A DNA stretch of 64,000 bases from Limnohabitans sp. 103DPR2 (GTDB lineage: Bacteria > Pseudomonadota > Gammaproteobacteria > Burkholderiales > Burkholderiaceae_C), in contig NZ_CP011834.1 of NCBI RefSeq assembly GCF_001412575.1, positions 1,736,001 through 1,800,000 of the forward strand, read 5' to 3'. Position numbers and translations under genes: made by a program. Positions 26,644-37,461 of the stretch are shown in pieces (positions within the stretch are counted from its first letter, which is position 1; every line of letters starts with the position of its first letter). The notes beneath the pieces were generated by a model that was given only the letters and a program-made list of their open reading frames with translations, did not search any database and was not told the DNA's origin.

Positions 26644-26680
26644 GCGTTTGCGTTTTGCCCCTCAGACTCGGCATGGTTAG

Positions 26681-29323
<2,643 letters not shown>

Positions 29324-29327
<4 letters not shown>

Positions 29328-30484
29328 AGCTTTGCTAAACGTGCCAACGCAGACTGCAAAGTACTGTCTTGTTTGGCAAAACAAAACCGGATCACGTTTT
29401 GGTCAAAGCCATCGCCATAGAAGGCCGACATGGGAATGGCGGCCACACCAATTTCCCGCGTTAGCCATTGACAGAATTGGGACTCTCCCAAATTCTTTTC
29501 CGGTACAGACAGTTCAGAGATGTCGACGCATTGGAAATAGGTGCCTTCACCAGGCAACATCTTGAAGTTCGTCTTGGCCAGTCCGTCTCTGAACAAATCG
29601 CGCTTGCGTTGGTAAAACTGCGGAAGATCCAAGTAAGGCCTTGGGTTTTGCATGTACCTGGCCAGTGCATGCTGAACCGGTGTGTTCACTGTGAAGACAT
29701 TGAACTGATGCACTTTGCGAAACTCAGCGGTCAATGATGCGGGTGCTGCAACTGTGCCTACTTTCCAGCCAGTGACATGGTATGTTTTGCCAAAGCTAGA
29801 CACCACAAAAGCCCTTGCCGCCAAACCTGCATAACTAGAAGCGCTGTGATGTTTCAATGGGGCGTACACCATGTGTTCGTAGACCTCATCGCTGATCAAC
29901 AGCACTTGGGTGGGCGCCAAAATGTCTTGAAGCTTGAGCATGTCCTCGTGACGCCAGACCATGCCGCTGGGGTTATGCGGTGAGTTGATCAAAATGGCGC
30001 GGGTCTTGGGTGTGATGGCTGCTTGAATTTTGACGAAGTCTGGCCTGAATGTGCCAGGCGTTAGCGGCACACGTACAACTATGCCGCCTGCCATCTCAAT
30101 GTTAGGTACGTAGCAGTCATAGCAAGGTTCTAAAACAATGACTTCATCACCTGGATGAACCACAGCCAACATGATCGTTAGGATGGCTTGGGTGGCACCT
30201 GCGGTGACCGTGATCTCGCTTTGAGGGTCGTAATGACGACCATACAAGGCTTCAATTTTTTGGGAGACTGCTTCTCTAAGGGGCGCCGCGCCCGGCATGG
30301 GCGGGTACTGGTTCAGGCCTTCTTTCATCGCCTGCGTCACTTGATCGACCAAGTGGGGGTCGCATTCAAAATCTGGAAAGCCTTGGCCTAAATTGACAGC
30401 ACCAGTTTCAGCCGCCAAGGCCGACATGACGGAGAAGATGGTGGTGCCCATCTTGGGATGTTTGGAAGTTACTTGCGGTGTCAT
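29324..30484 (-). CDS. PLP-dependent aminotransferase, YbdL/methionine-aminotransferase-like
   Basis: A 386-residue class I/II aminotransferase. [14 protein letters not shown] near the N-terminus, [27 protein letters not shown] and the PLP-Lys segment [15 protein letters not shown] are seen. These fit the group holding E. coli YbdL, which prefers methionine and aromatic amino acids. The ATG at 30484 is preferred over the frame extension to 30505, which would run into cysB. It follows cysB by 10 bases, in line with a role in sulfur amino-acid metabolism. Confidence 0.85.
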
Positions 30485-30494
30485 GATGGCTGCC

Positions 30495-31436
30495 TCACAT
30501 GTCATAGTCGTTCACATGGCCTGTCATGGCTTTTGCAACCAAAGCAGCCGTCAATCGGTCACTCAACAATTCGGCAAACTGATAAACAAAGTTACGCAAA
30601 TAAGCGCCACGTTTGAAGGCCACGCGCGCCACATTTTTGCCTAACAAGTCGCCCAAAGGCCTCGCCACCAAATCTCCGACAGGATCGTCTTTGACAGCCA
30701 TTTCAGCCACGATGCCGACGCCGAGTCCCAATCGCACATATGTTTTGATCACGTCTGAATCAATGGCTTCCAGGGCAATTCTGGGATGCAACTTTTTGCT
30801 TTCAAACGCTGCGTCAATGCGTGTGCGGCCTGTGAATGAAGGGTGGTAAGTGATCAAAGGTTCTTTGGCAATGTCTTCCAAATGCAGGTGTTTTTTCTTG
30901 GCCAAAGGATGGTCGGGCGCCAAGACCAACATGTGTTGCCACTCGTAACAGGGCAATGTGACCAAATCATCATAGTCGGCCAATGATTCTGTGGCCATGC
31001 CAATTTCTGCCGTGTCATCCAACAACATGCGTGCGACCTGATCGGGTGATCCTTGGTGCAAACTGATGTTGACTTGAGGGTATTGTTCGCGCAGGCGTGC
31101 AACGGGCACAGGTAAGACATAGCGGGCTTGCGTGTGCGTTGTGGCAATCGACAGCGTGCCGTTGTGTTGCGCGCTGTATTGCTCACCGATGCGCTTCAGG
31201 TTGCCGATTTCTCGCATGATGACTTCAATGCTTTTCATCACATGCTGGCCAGGTTCTGTGATCCGCTTGAGTCGCTTGCCATGCCTGGCAAAAATATCGA
31301 TGCCCAGTTCTTGTTCAAGCTCGATGATGGCTTTGGAGACGCCTGGTTGTGAGGTGTGCAGCGCTTTGGCCGCCTCGGTCAGGTTGAGGTTGCGCCGTGC
31401 AGCTTCTTGTACAAATCGGAATTGATGTAAGTTCAT
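30495..31436 (-). CDS. cysB: CysB-type LysR regulator of sulfur assimilation
   Basis: A 313-residue LysR regulator very close to CysB/Cbl: MNLHQFRFVQEAARR, TSQPGVSKAIIELE (recognition helix), and the effector domain with THTQARYVLPVP and TYHPSFTGR, regions that bind O-acetylserine or sulfate analogues in CysB. Homologues activate cysteine and sulfonate genes. Downstream is the aminotransferase. Upstream are cbiX and a leader with nested inverted repeats (see separate entry). Confidence 0.93.
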   Translation of the reverse strand: MNLHQFRFVQEAARRNLNLTEAAKALHTSQPGVSKAIIELEQELGIDIFARHGKRLKRITEPGQHVMKSIEVIMREIGNLKRIGEQYSAQHNGTLSIATTHTQARYVLPVPVARLREQYPQVNISLHQGSPDQVARMLLDDTAEIGMATESLADYDDLVTLPCYEWQHMLVLAPDHPLAKKKHLHLEDIAKEPLITYHPSFTGRTRIDAAFESKKLHPRIALEAIDSDVIKTYVRLGLGVGIVAEMAVKDDPVGDLVARPLGDLLGKNVARVAFKRGAYLRNFVYQFAELLSDRLTAALVAKAMTGHVNDYDM

Positions 31437-31439
31437 ATC

Positions 31440-31477
31440 AATAAACCCTGTAAGAATGGGTTTATTATGCCTTACAG
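31440..31477 (-). promoter_or_regulatory. Two interleaved inverted repeats just upstream of cysB
   Basis: On the leftward strand CTGTAAG (31477-31471) pairs with CTTACAG (31454-31448), and AATAAACCC (31466-31458) pairs with GGGTTTATT (31448-31440). Both repeats are perfect. They interleave in order A, B, A', B', share base 31448, and end three bases before the cysB ATG. They may be an autoregulatory operator or an RNA structure over the AGGG ribosome site. Confidence 0.7.
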
Positions 31478-31478
31478 A

Positions 31479-31507
31479 TCTATAGCTGACGTGCTTTGCT
31501 GGTTCAA
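31479..31507 (-). promoter_or_regulatory. Probable cysB promoter
   Basis: TTGAAC (31507-31502) and TATAGA (31484-31479) on the leftward strand are separated by 17 bases. The -35 box directly follows the cbiX stop. The expected start falls at about 31472, within the first inverted repeat. Confidence 0.5.
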
Positions 31508-31885
31508 TCAGGGCAAGGAAGACAAGGCAATGTTGGCCATGGCCTGCGTTAACTGGGGTTCCTCGCCAATGGCACGCCTTAGTTCAAACTGAACGTCTGG
31601 GTGATCTTTTTGGAGTTGCTGTACCAAAACGGGCAGGTCTTCACGGGCGTGCCTTCCCACCCCCAAAAACATGGGAACGATGACGATGTGTTGAATGCCG
31701 CGCGCAATCATCATGGCCGCAGTGGTGGGCAAGTCAGGCTCTGTTAATTCCAGATAGGCGCAAGCGACATCGGTTTGGGACGACACGGTTTGTATACGTT
31801 GAGCCACGGCCTCAATGGGTAAGCGCCAGAGGGCATCGCGTGAGCCATGCGCAAACAAAATAATGCCTTGGGATGGTGTTGTCAT
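31508..31885 (-). CDS. cbiX: Small CbiX-type sirohydrochlorin chelatase
   Basis: A 125-residue short chelatase (CbiX-S type). The metal-site His is read in ILFAHGSRD (about residue 13) and a second one in MFLGVGRHAREDLP (about 77). The protein inserts metal into sirohydrochlorin. With cysB next door and no cobalamin genes seen, iron insertion for siroheme of sulfite reductase is more likely than cobalt. It is 21 bases downstream of lptG. Confidence 0.9.
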   Translation of the reverse strand: MTTPSQGIILFAHGSRDALWRLPIEAVAQRIQTVSSQTDVACAYLELTEPDLPTTAAMMIARGIQHIVIVPMFLGVGRHAREDLPVLVQQLQKDHPDVQFELRRAIGEEPQLTQAMANIALSSLP

Positions 31886-31906
31886 GAATTGCCAATCAAC
31901 GCAGCC

Positions 31907-33013
31907 TTACTGCCTGAGAACCAACCACCCAAAAGTGGCCAAAGAAATGATGCTGTAAATCATGGCCGGTGCCGCAGCTGTGAGCCAAGGTTGCCAGTTT
32001 TGCAGATTGCCCATGAAACCGAAGACATTGTTCAAGAGGTAAAAACTAATGCCTGCCATTACGCCACCAAAAACATAGCCAGCAATGTTGCCCGAGCGAA
32101 AGTGCAAATAAGCAAATGGCAAAGCCAAGGTCAACATCACCCAGCAGCTGAGTGGGTAGAAAACTTTTCGCCAAAATTCAATTTCGTACTTTTGTGCGCT
32201 TTGACCATTGGCCGCCAAATGGCGCATGTACTGAAACAGATCAATCGTTTTCATGCGATCTGGACTCAGTAGCGCTGCACTGATCATTTCTGAAGTGATC
32301 TCGGTTTGCCATTTCCATTCAGGCAATTGAATGACCTCAATGCGCGCTTCATCGCCACGGGTCATGTGGAACACACGTCGATCGACAGGCTTGAGCAGCC
32401 ACGCACCGTCGTCAGTGAATTCAGCGCGAGGAGACAAGGTGATCGATTTCAAACGTCCATCGTTGTCAAACTCGCTGATGCGAATGTTCTCTGGCTGTCC
32501 GGTGCTGCTAAGGCCGCGAACGTTGACAGCAAATTGTGAATCAGTCTGTTTTTCACGCAGCCAAGCGCCCGTTTGACCGACCGTGATTTGGCCTTGGTAG
32601 TTGGCCTTCAAAAGTTGAGCTTGCCGATCGGACCAAGGCGAAATGTAATCCCCGAAAATAAAAGTCACTGTGACAAAAATCAGGCCCAGTTGAAACAAGG
32701 TTTGCAGCGCCCGCCAAGGTCCAAGTCCCCCAGTTCGAAGGATGGTGAACTCGGAACTTTGCGCAAATCGCGCCATGACAAAGATAGAGCCAATCAAGAC
32801 CGAGATAGGCAGCAACTCATACAAGTGATTGGGAATCAGCAAGGCCACATACATCAAGGCATGTTGCAGCTGATAGCCTTGTAACTTGTTTTTGCTCAGG
32901 GTTTGAAGTTGGTCTACCAAATCAAAAAAGACGAACAAAGCCAAGAAGCCCAAAGCGACAAAACTGACCGCGCGAATGATTTCGCTGTGAATGAGTTTAC
33001 GGACGGTTTTCAT
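31907..33013 (-). CDS. lptG: LPS export permease LptG
   Basis: A 368-residue inner-membrane permease of the LptB2FGC complex, which extracts lipopolysaccharide from the inner membrane. It has three N-terminal helices, a periplasmic jellyroll domain (about 130-265) and three C-terminal helices. ATG at 33013 overlaps the lptF stop by four bases. Upstream in-frame sequence lies within lptF and is discounted. Confidence 0.94.
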   Translation of the reverse strand: MKTVRKLIHSEIIRAVSFVALGFLALFVFFDLVDQLQTLSKNKLQGYQLQHALMYVALLIPNHLYELLPISVLIGSIFVMARFAQSSEFTILRTGGLGPWRALQTLFQLGLIFVTVTFIFGDYISPWSDRQAQLLKANYQGQITVGQTGAWLREKQTDSQFAVNVRGLSSTGQPENIRISEFDNDGRLKSITLSPRAEFTDDGAWLLKPVDRRVFHMTRGDEARIEVIQLPEWKWQTEITSEMISAALLSPDRMKTIDLFQYMRHLAANGQSAQKYEIEFWRKVFYPLSCWVMLTLALPFAYLHFRSGNIAGYVFGGVMAGISFYLLNNVFGFMGNLQNWQPWLTAAAPAMIYSIISLATFGWLVLRQ

Positions 33014-34119
33014 GCCGTACTCCTGGTTTTCGGCTGGACCAGCGTGAACAAACTTCGCCAAGACAAATTCAGATGGCGAACTGTGAGCCAGCTGATGGCG
33101 AGCAAAAAAGCACCGCCATGGAGAAGCAGCATGAAGGCGGGCAGGGTGGTTCTGCCCGATGCGATCCAGTTTTGGCCCACATTGACCATGTTGTAGTAGC
33201 CCACAAAACAAAACAAGGCCACAGCCAGGTGATAACTTTTACCAACGCGAGGATTGACGCTGGCCACCGCCAAGCCCATGATCATCAGGTTGAAAGCCGC
33301 AAAGGCCAATCCGAGGCGCCAGGACAATTCACCCAGGTTGATGGCCGTGGGTGCTTTCAACAATCCTAAGGTGCTGATCATGCGGCTTTGAACATCGGTG
33401 TTGACCAACTTGGACGTGGGGTCGATCAACAATTGGTAATCTTTGAATTCGGTGATGCGTACTTCACCTGTTTGATGATTGCGCAACATTTGCTGGCCTT
33501 GCTGCAGGCTTAAAAAACGTTCGCCCTGATGCCATTCAATTTGACCTTGCTGGGCCGTGGTGATGGTTTCGATGGCACCTTCAATGCTTGAAACAAAAAC
33601 ATGACGCCCCGTCTGATTGTTAGGACTGTCCTTGTCGATGAAAAATACGCGCTTGCCACCAGCGGATTCTTGAAATTGACCGGGTGCGACGCGCTCGATG
33701 TCATTGCGTTGTTCGTAGCGATCTCTCAGGTCTTGGATTTGTTGGTTGCTCCAGGGCCAGACAAACAAGGCTAACAAAGCAATGGCCAACAAGATAGGCC
33801 ATGCAAATCTCAACAGCGGCTTTGAAAAAGAAACGAGGCCTCTGCCACTCGAAAACCAAATGACCATTTCACTGTCTGCATACATGCGAGACAAGGTAGA
33901 CACCACTGCAATGAACAAACTCAGCGTCAAAATCGTGGTCAGATGACCGATGACTGTCAAGCCCATCACCAACATGACTTCTGAGGGATTGACCGACCCG
34001 CGCGTAGCTTGACCCAGCGTTCGGATCAAAATAATGGTCATCACGATGGTGGCCAAAACCACGACCGTGGCACCAAAACTTCGAGCCAAGTCTTTTCGAA
34101 TGGAAGAATGGAATAACAT
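33010..34119 (-). CDS. lptF: LPS export permease LptF
   Basis: A 369-residue partner of LptG with the same three-helix, jellyroll, three-helix plan. The family N-terminus LFHSSIRKDLARSF begins at the ATG at 34119. An in-frame ATG at 34140 would add seven residues and almost reach pepA. Start codons of lptF and pepA are only 23 bases apart, so their promoters must lie inside each other's coding sequence. Confidence 0.94.
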   Translation of the reverse strand: MLFHSSIRKDLARSFGATVVVLATIVMTIILIRTLGQATRGSVNPSEVMLVMGLTVIGHLTTILTLSLFIAVVSTLSRMYADSEMVIWFSSGRGLVSFSKPLLRFAWPILLAIALLALFVWPWSNQQIQDLRDRYEQRNDIERVAPGQFQESAGGKRVFFIDKDSPNNQTGRHVFVSSIEGAIETITTAQQGQIEWHQGERFLSLQQGQQMLRNHQTGEVRITEFKDYQLLIDPTSKLVNTDVQSRMISTLGLLKAPTAINLGELSWRLGLAFAAFNLMIMGLAVASVNPRVGKSYHLAVALFCFVGYYNMVNVGQNWIASGRTTLPAFMLLLHGGAFLLAISWLTVRHLNLSWRSLFTLVQPKTRSTA

Positions 34120-34142
34120 TGCTGCGCTACTAAACCTCAATT

Positions 34143-35612
34143 ATGAACTTCGAATTAAAAACACTTTCCTTGGCAGCTGCTGCCAAATCTTCGACGGACA
34201 CCCTGATTGTCCTCATTTCTAAGCACTTTAAAGCAGGGAAAGACCCTCTTTCTGACTTGATTGGCAAAGCCATCAAGGCCAAGGACCTGTCAGCCGAGGC
34301 GGGGAAACTGCTCAATGCCTACGCGTTACCTGGCGTGAAGGCCGCCAAGATTCTGATGGTCGGAATAGGCGAAGCCCGTGCGGCCGACGTAAAAACAGCG
34401 GTGGCGGCTGTTGCTGCGCATCTCAAAACAGCAAAAACAGCCAATGCGGTGATGGTTTTTTCAGAAGCGACGACCGCAGAGGCCCTGCAATCCGCGGTGC
34501 TGACTTTGGCGGATTCAACCTATGTTTACACAAGCACAAAATCGAATCCAGTAGCGCGTCACTTAAAACAAGTTGACTTGGGCCTTGTGGGCGCCAATGC
34601 CACGCTTCAGCATGCCTTTGCAACAAGCATTGCCATGGTGCAAGGCATCGAATTCGCAAAAGAATGGGCCAATCGGCCAGCCAACCACGCCACCCCCACA
34701 CTGCTAGCGAAGGCGGCACAAACTTTGGCCAAAGCGAGTCATATCTCCTGTGAAGTCCTCGGCCCCAAGGAAGTGGCCAAATTGGGCATGGGATCCTTCA
34801 TGGCTGTGGCTCAGGGTTCGGCCGAACCTCTGCGTTTCATCGTGTTGAAATACCAAGGCGCTGCCAAAACCGAAGCGCCGACCGTCTTGGTTGGCAAAGG
34901 CATTACCTTTGACACAGGGGGTATTTCACTGAAGCCGGCGCCAGAAATGGATGAGATGAAGTTTGACATGGGCGGCGCAGCCAGCGTACTTGGCGTATTC
35001 AAGTCACTCAGTATTTTGAAACCAGCGGTCAATGTGGTTGGCCTCATTCCTGCCTGCGAAAACATGCCCGATGGCACAGCCATCAAGCCTGGTGATGTCG
35101 TGACCAGCATGAGCGGTCAAACCATCGAGATTTTGAACACAGACGCTGAAGGGCGACTTATTTTGTGCGACGCCTTAACGTACGCAGAGCGCTTTAAACC
35201 CAAGGCGGTGATTGACATTGCCACTCTGACGGGCGCCTGCGTGATTGCGCTAGGCGCTGTTCGATCTGGCCTCTTTGCCACAGAAGATGCCCTGGCAGAT
35301 GCTTTGCAAAAAGCTGGCGATGACGCCATGGACCTGTGCTGGAGAATGCCTCTAGATGACGAATATGCAGAGACTTTGAAGAGCAACTTTGCCGATGTCG
35401 CCAATGTGGGTGGTCGACCCGGTGGCGCCATCATTGGTGCCAAATTTTTGCACCGCTTTGCTCAAAAATATCCTTGGGCCCACTTGGACATTGCCGCAAC
35501 GGCGTGGAAGGGTGGCGCGGCCAAAGGCGCTACAGGGCGTCCAGTTGGCCTCTTGCTGAACTATGTGTTGTCTCAAGAAACCACAGGCAAGACCAAAGCG
35601 CGCGCCAAGTAA
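34143..35612 (+). CDS. pepA: Leucyl aminopeptidase PepA
   Basis: A 489-residue M17 aminopeptidase. N-terminal macro-like domain about 1-165 and catalytic domain about 180-489 with VGKGITFDTGGISLKP (metal Lys and Asp) and the hallmark NTDAEGRL. In E. coli the protein is also an accessory factor in Xer recombination. Placement opposite lptF/lptG is conserved in many proteobacteria. holC follows after 17 bases. Confidence 0.97.
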   Translation: MNFELKTLSLAAAAKSSTDTLIVLISKHFKAGKDPLSDLIGKAIKAKDLSAEAGKLLNAYALPGVKAAKILMVGIGEARAADVKTAVAAVAAHLKTAKTANAVMVFSEATTAEALQSAVLTLADSTYVYTSTKSNPVARHLKQVDLGLVGANATLQHAFATSIAMVQGIEFAKEWANRPANHATPTLLAKAAQTLAKASHISCEVLGPKEVAKLGMGSFMAVAQGSAEPLRFIVLKYQGAAKTEAPTVLVGKGITFDTGGISLKPAPEMDEMKFDMGGAASVLGVFKSLSILKPAVNVVGLIPACENMPDGTAIKPGDVVTSMSGQTIEILNTDAEGRLILCDALTYAERFKPKAVIDIATLTGACVIALGAVRSGLFATEDALADALQKAGDDAMDLCWRMPLDDEYAETLKSNFADVANVGGRPGGAIIGAKFLHRFAQKYPWAHLDIAATAWKGGAAKGATGRPVGLLLNYVLSQETTGKTKARAK

Positions 35613-35629
35613 ATCAATGAGATTTGCAA

Positions 35630-36073
35630 ATGACGCAAGTTGACTTTCATTTCAATGCGCCCGACAAATGGCTGTACCTCAGCCGTTTGTTGCGCAAAGC
35701 AAATGCCCAAGGAAAACGTGTGGGTGTTTGGGGTGAGTCCGCAAAGATTCAGCGTCTCAATCAAGACTTGTGGCAGCTGGGGCCAACTGATTTTGTGCCC
35801 CATTGTTGGATCAGCGAAGCCCCCGAATGTGTTGATCGTTCAACTGTTGTCATGGCTGAAGATTGGGTCCAACTTCGGAGCTTGCAAGGCTTGGATGTTT
35901 ATTTAAATTTGAATCATTCTGTCCCACATGATTTGAACCAAGTGCCTCGATTGATTGAGGTGGTCGGCCCTGACGATGAGGACAAAGCCTCAGCAAGACA
36001 GCGCTGGAAGCACTACACCCAACTTGGATTTCAAATCAATCGTTACGATTTGGCGAGCAGGGGGCCCGTCTGA
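35630..36073 (+). CDS. holC: DNA polymerase III chi subunit HolC
   Basis: A 147-residue chi subunit that links the clamp loader to single-strand binding protein. The start TQVDFHFNAPDKWLYLSRLLRKA is typical, as is the WISEAPE and LNLNHSVPHDLNQVPRLIEVVG C-terminal half. The pepA-holC order is common. The ATG at 35630 is used; an upstream TTG would add two residues. Confidence 0.93.
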   Translation: MTQVDFHFNAPDKWLYLSRLLRKANAQGKRVGVWGESAKIQRLNQDLWQLGPTDFVPHCWISEAPECVDRSTVVMAEDWVQLRSLQGLDVYLNLNHSVPHDLNQVPRLIEVVGPDDEDKASARQRWKHYTQLGFQINRYDLASRGPV

Positions 36074-36118
36074 GCTTGGTTTTTGTCAAAAAAGCGCCTT
36101 TATCCATGAAAAGCCCCT

Positions 36119-36146
36119 TTGACAGCCCCCATTTTTGCGGTATTGT
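36119..36146 (+). promoter_or_regulatory. Promoter for the Liv-type binding protein
   Basis: A perfect TTGACA at 36119-36124 and TATTGT at 36141-36146 are 16 bases apart, 49 bases before the ATG. GGAG lies at a good distance from the ATG. Confidence 0.6.
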
Positions 36147-36194
36147 TACGGCTTGCTTGATTGAAGCAAATCCACTTTAATTTCGGAGCTTTGA

Positions 36195-37361
36195 ATGAAC
36201 TTGTCTTCCCTTAAGACCCCTCTGACAGCTGTTGCTGTAGCCGCTGTTGCTTTGACACTTGTTGCCTGTGGCAAAAAAGGTGGCGATGACGCTCAAGTTA
36301 TCAAAATCGGTCACGTTGGCCCAACCAGCGGTGCCATTGCCCACTTGGGTAAAGACAATGAAAACGGCGCCAAAATGGCGATCGAAGAGTTGAATGCAGC
36401 TGGCATCAAAATTGGCGACAAAGCTGTCAAATTTGAATTGCTGGCAGAAGACGATGCAGCCGATCCTAAGCAAGGTACTGCAGCTGCTCAAAAATTGGTC
36501 GATGCCAAAGTTCAAGGCGTGATCGGTCACCTCAATTCTGGTACCACCATTCCTGCATCACAGTTGTACAACGCAGCTGGCATTCCCCAAATTTCTCCCT
36601 CCGCTACAAACCCCAAGTACACACGCCAAGGTTACGCTGGTGCTTTCCGTGTTGTGGCTGACGACGTGCACTTGGGTGGCACATTGGGCAAGTACGCTGT
36701 TGAAACACTCAAAGGCAAAAACATTGCCGTGATCGACGACCGTACTGCCTACGGCCAAGGCGTTGCAGAAGAATTCGAAAAAGCAGTCAAGGCGGCTGGT
36801 GGCAACTTGGTGGGTCACGAGTTCACAACTGACAAAGCTTCTGACTTCAATGCCATTTTGACCACACTCAAAGGCAAAAAGCCTGACGTCGTGTTCTTCG
36901 GTGGCATGGACGCTGTTGCAGGCCCCATGCTCAAGCAAATGAAACAACTGGGCATCAACGCCAAGTTCATGGGTGGCGACGGCATCTGCACTTCAGAATT
37001 GGCCAAATTGGCTGCAGAAGGCATGTCCGACGAAAACGTTTTCTGCGCTGAAGCCGGTGGTGTTGAAGGCGAACAAAAAGCTGGCATGGACAAGTTCCGT
37101 GCTGACTTCAAAGCCAAGTTCAACGCTGACGTGCAGGTGTACGCACCTTACGTTTATGACGCTGTGAAAGTCATGGCACAAGCCATGGTGACGGCCGGTT
37201 CTTCCGATCCAGCCAAGTACTTGCCCGCTTTGAAAGCGATCAACTACAAAGGTGTCACTGGCAACATCGCATTTGACGAAAAAGGCGACATCAAAAACGG
37301 CGCTTTGACTTTGTACACTTACAAAGGCGGCAAGCGCGAACAAATCGCTGTGGTTCGTTAA
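36195..37361 (+). CDS. Branched-chain amino-acid-type ABC binding lipoprotein
   Basis: A 388-residue periplasmic binding protein of the LivJ/LivK class. The N-terminus ends in LTLVACGKKG, a good lipobox with Cys at about 25, so it is probably lipid-anchored. Two alpha/beta lobes follow (IKIGHVGPTSGAIAHLGKDNENG, and GHLNSGTTIPASQLYNAAGIP). Codon choice is strongly uniform, as in highly expressed genes. It has its own promoter and tandem terminators, and no LivHMGF genes lie nearby, so its permease must be encoded elsewhere. The ligand may be leucine-type amino acids or another small amide or acid. Confidence 0.92.
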   Translation: MNLSSLKTPLTAVAVAAVALTLVACGKKGGDDAQVIKIGHVGPTSGAIAHLGKDNENGAKMAIEELNAAGIKIGDKAVKFELLAEDDAADPKQGTAAAQKLVDAKVQGVIGHLNSGTTIPASQLYNAAGIPQISPSATNPKYTRQGYAGAFRVVADDVHLGGTLGKYAVETLKGKNIAVIDDRTAYGQGVAEEFEKAVKAAGGNLVGHEFTTDKASDFNAILTTLKGKKPDVVFFGGMDAVAGPMLKQMKQLGINAKFMGGDGICTSELAKLAAEGMSDENVFCAEAGGVEGEQKAGMDKFRADFKAKFNADVQVYAPYVYDAVKVMAQAMVTAGSSDPAKYLPALKAINYKGVTGNIAFDEKGDIKNGALTLYTYKGGKREQIAVVR

Positions 37362-37376
37362 GCCATAGCCGGTTCA

Positions 37377-37406
37377 AAAAAGTAGGGCCTTCAAGCCCCA
37401 CTTTTT
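37377..37406 (+). terminator. First terminator after the Liv-type gene, bidirectional
   Basis: AAAAAGT-A-GGGC (37377-37388) pairs with GCCC-C-ACTTTTT (37395-37406), with one A/C mismatch and a CTTCAA loop. T-rich ends on both strands allow it to end prlC too. Confidence 0.75.
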
Positions 37407-37415
37407 GCACCTATC

Positions 37416-37442
37416 AAGCCCCGACACTGTCGGGGCTTTTTT
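37416..37442 (+). terminator. Second terminator after the Liv-type gene
   Basis: AAGCCCCGAC and GTCGGGGCTT form a perfect ten-base stem with a three-base loop and a run of six T. Confidence 0.9.
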
Positions 37443-37461
37443 GTTGGATCTTGGCTGCTGA

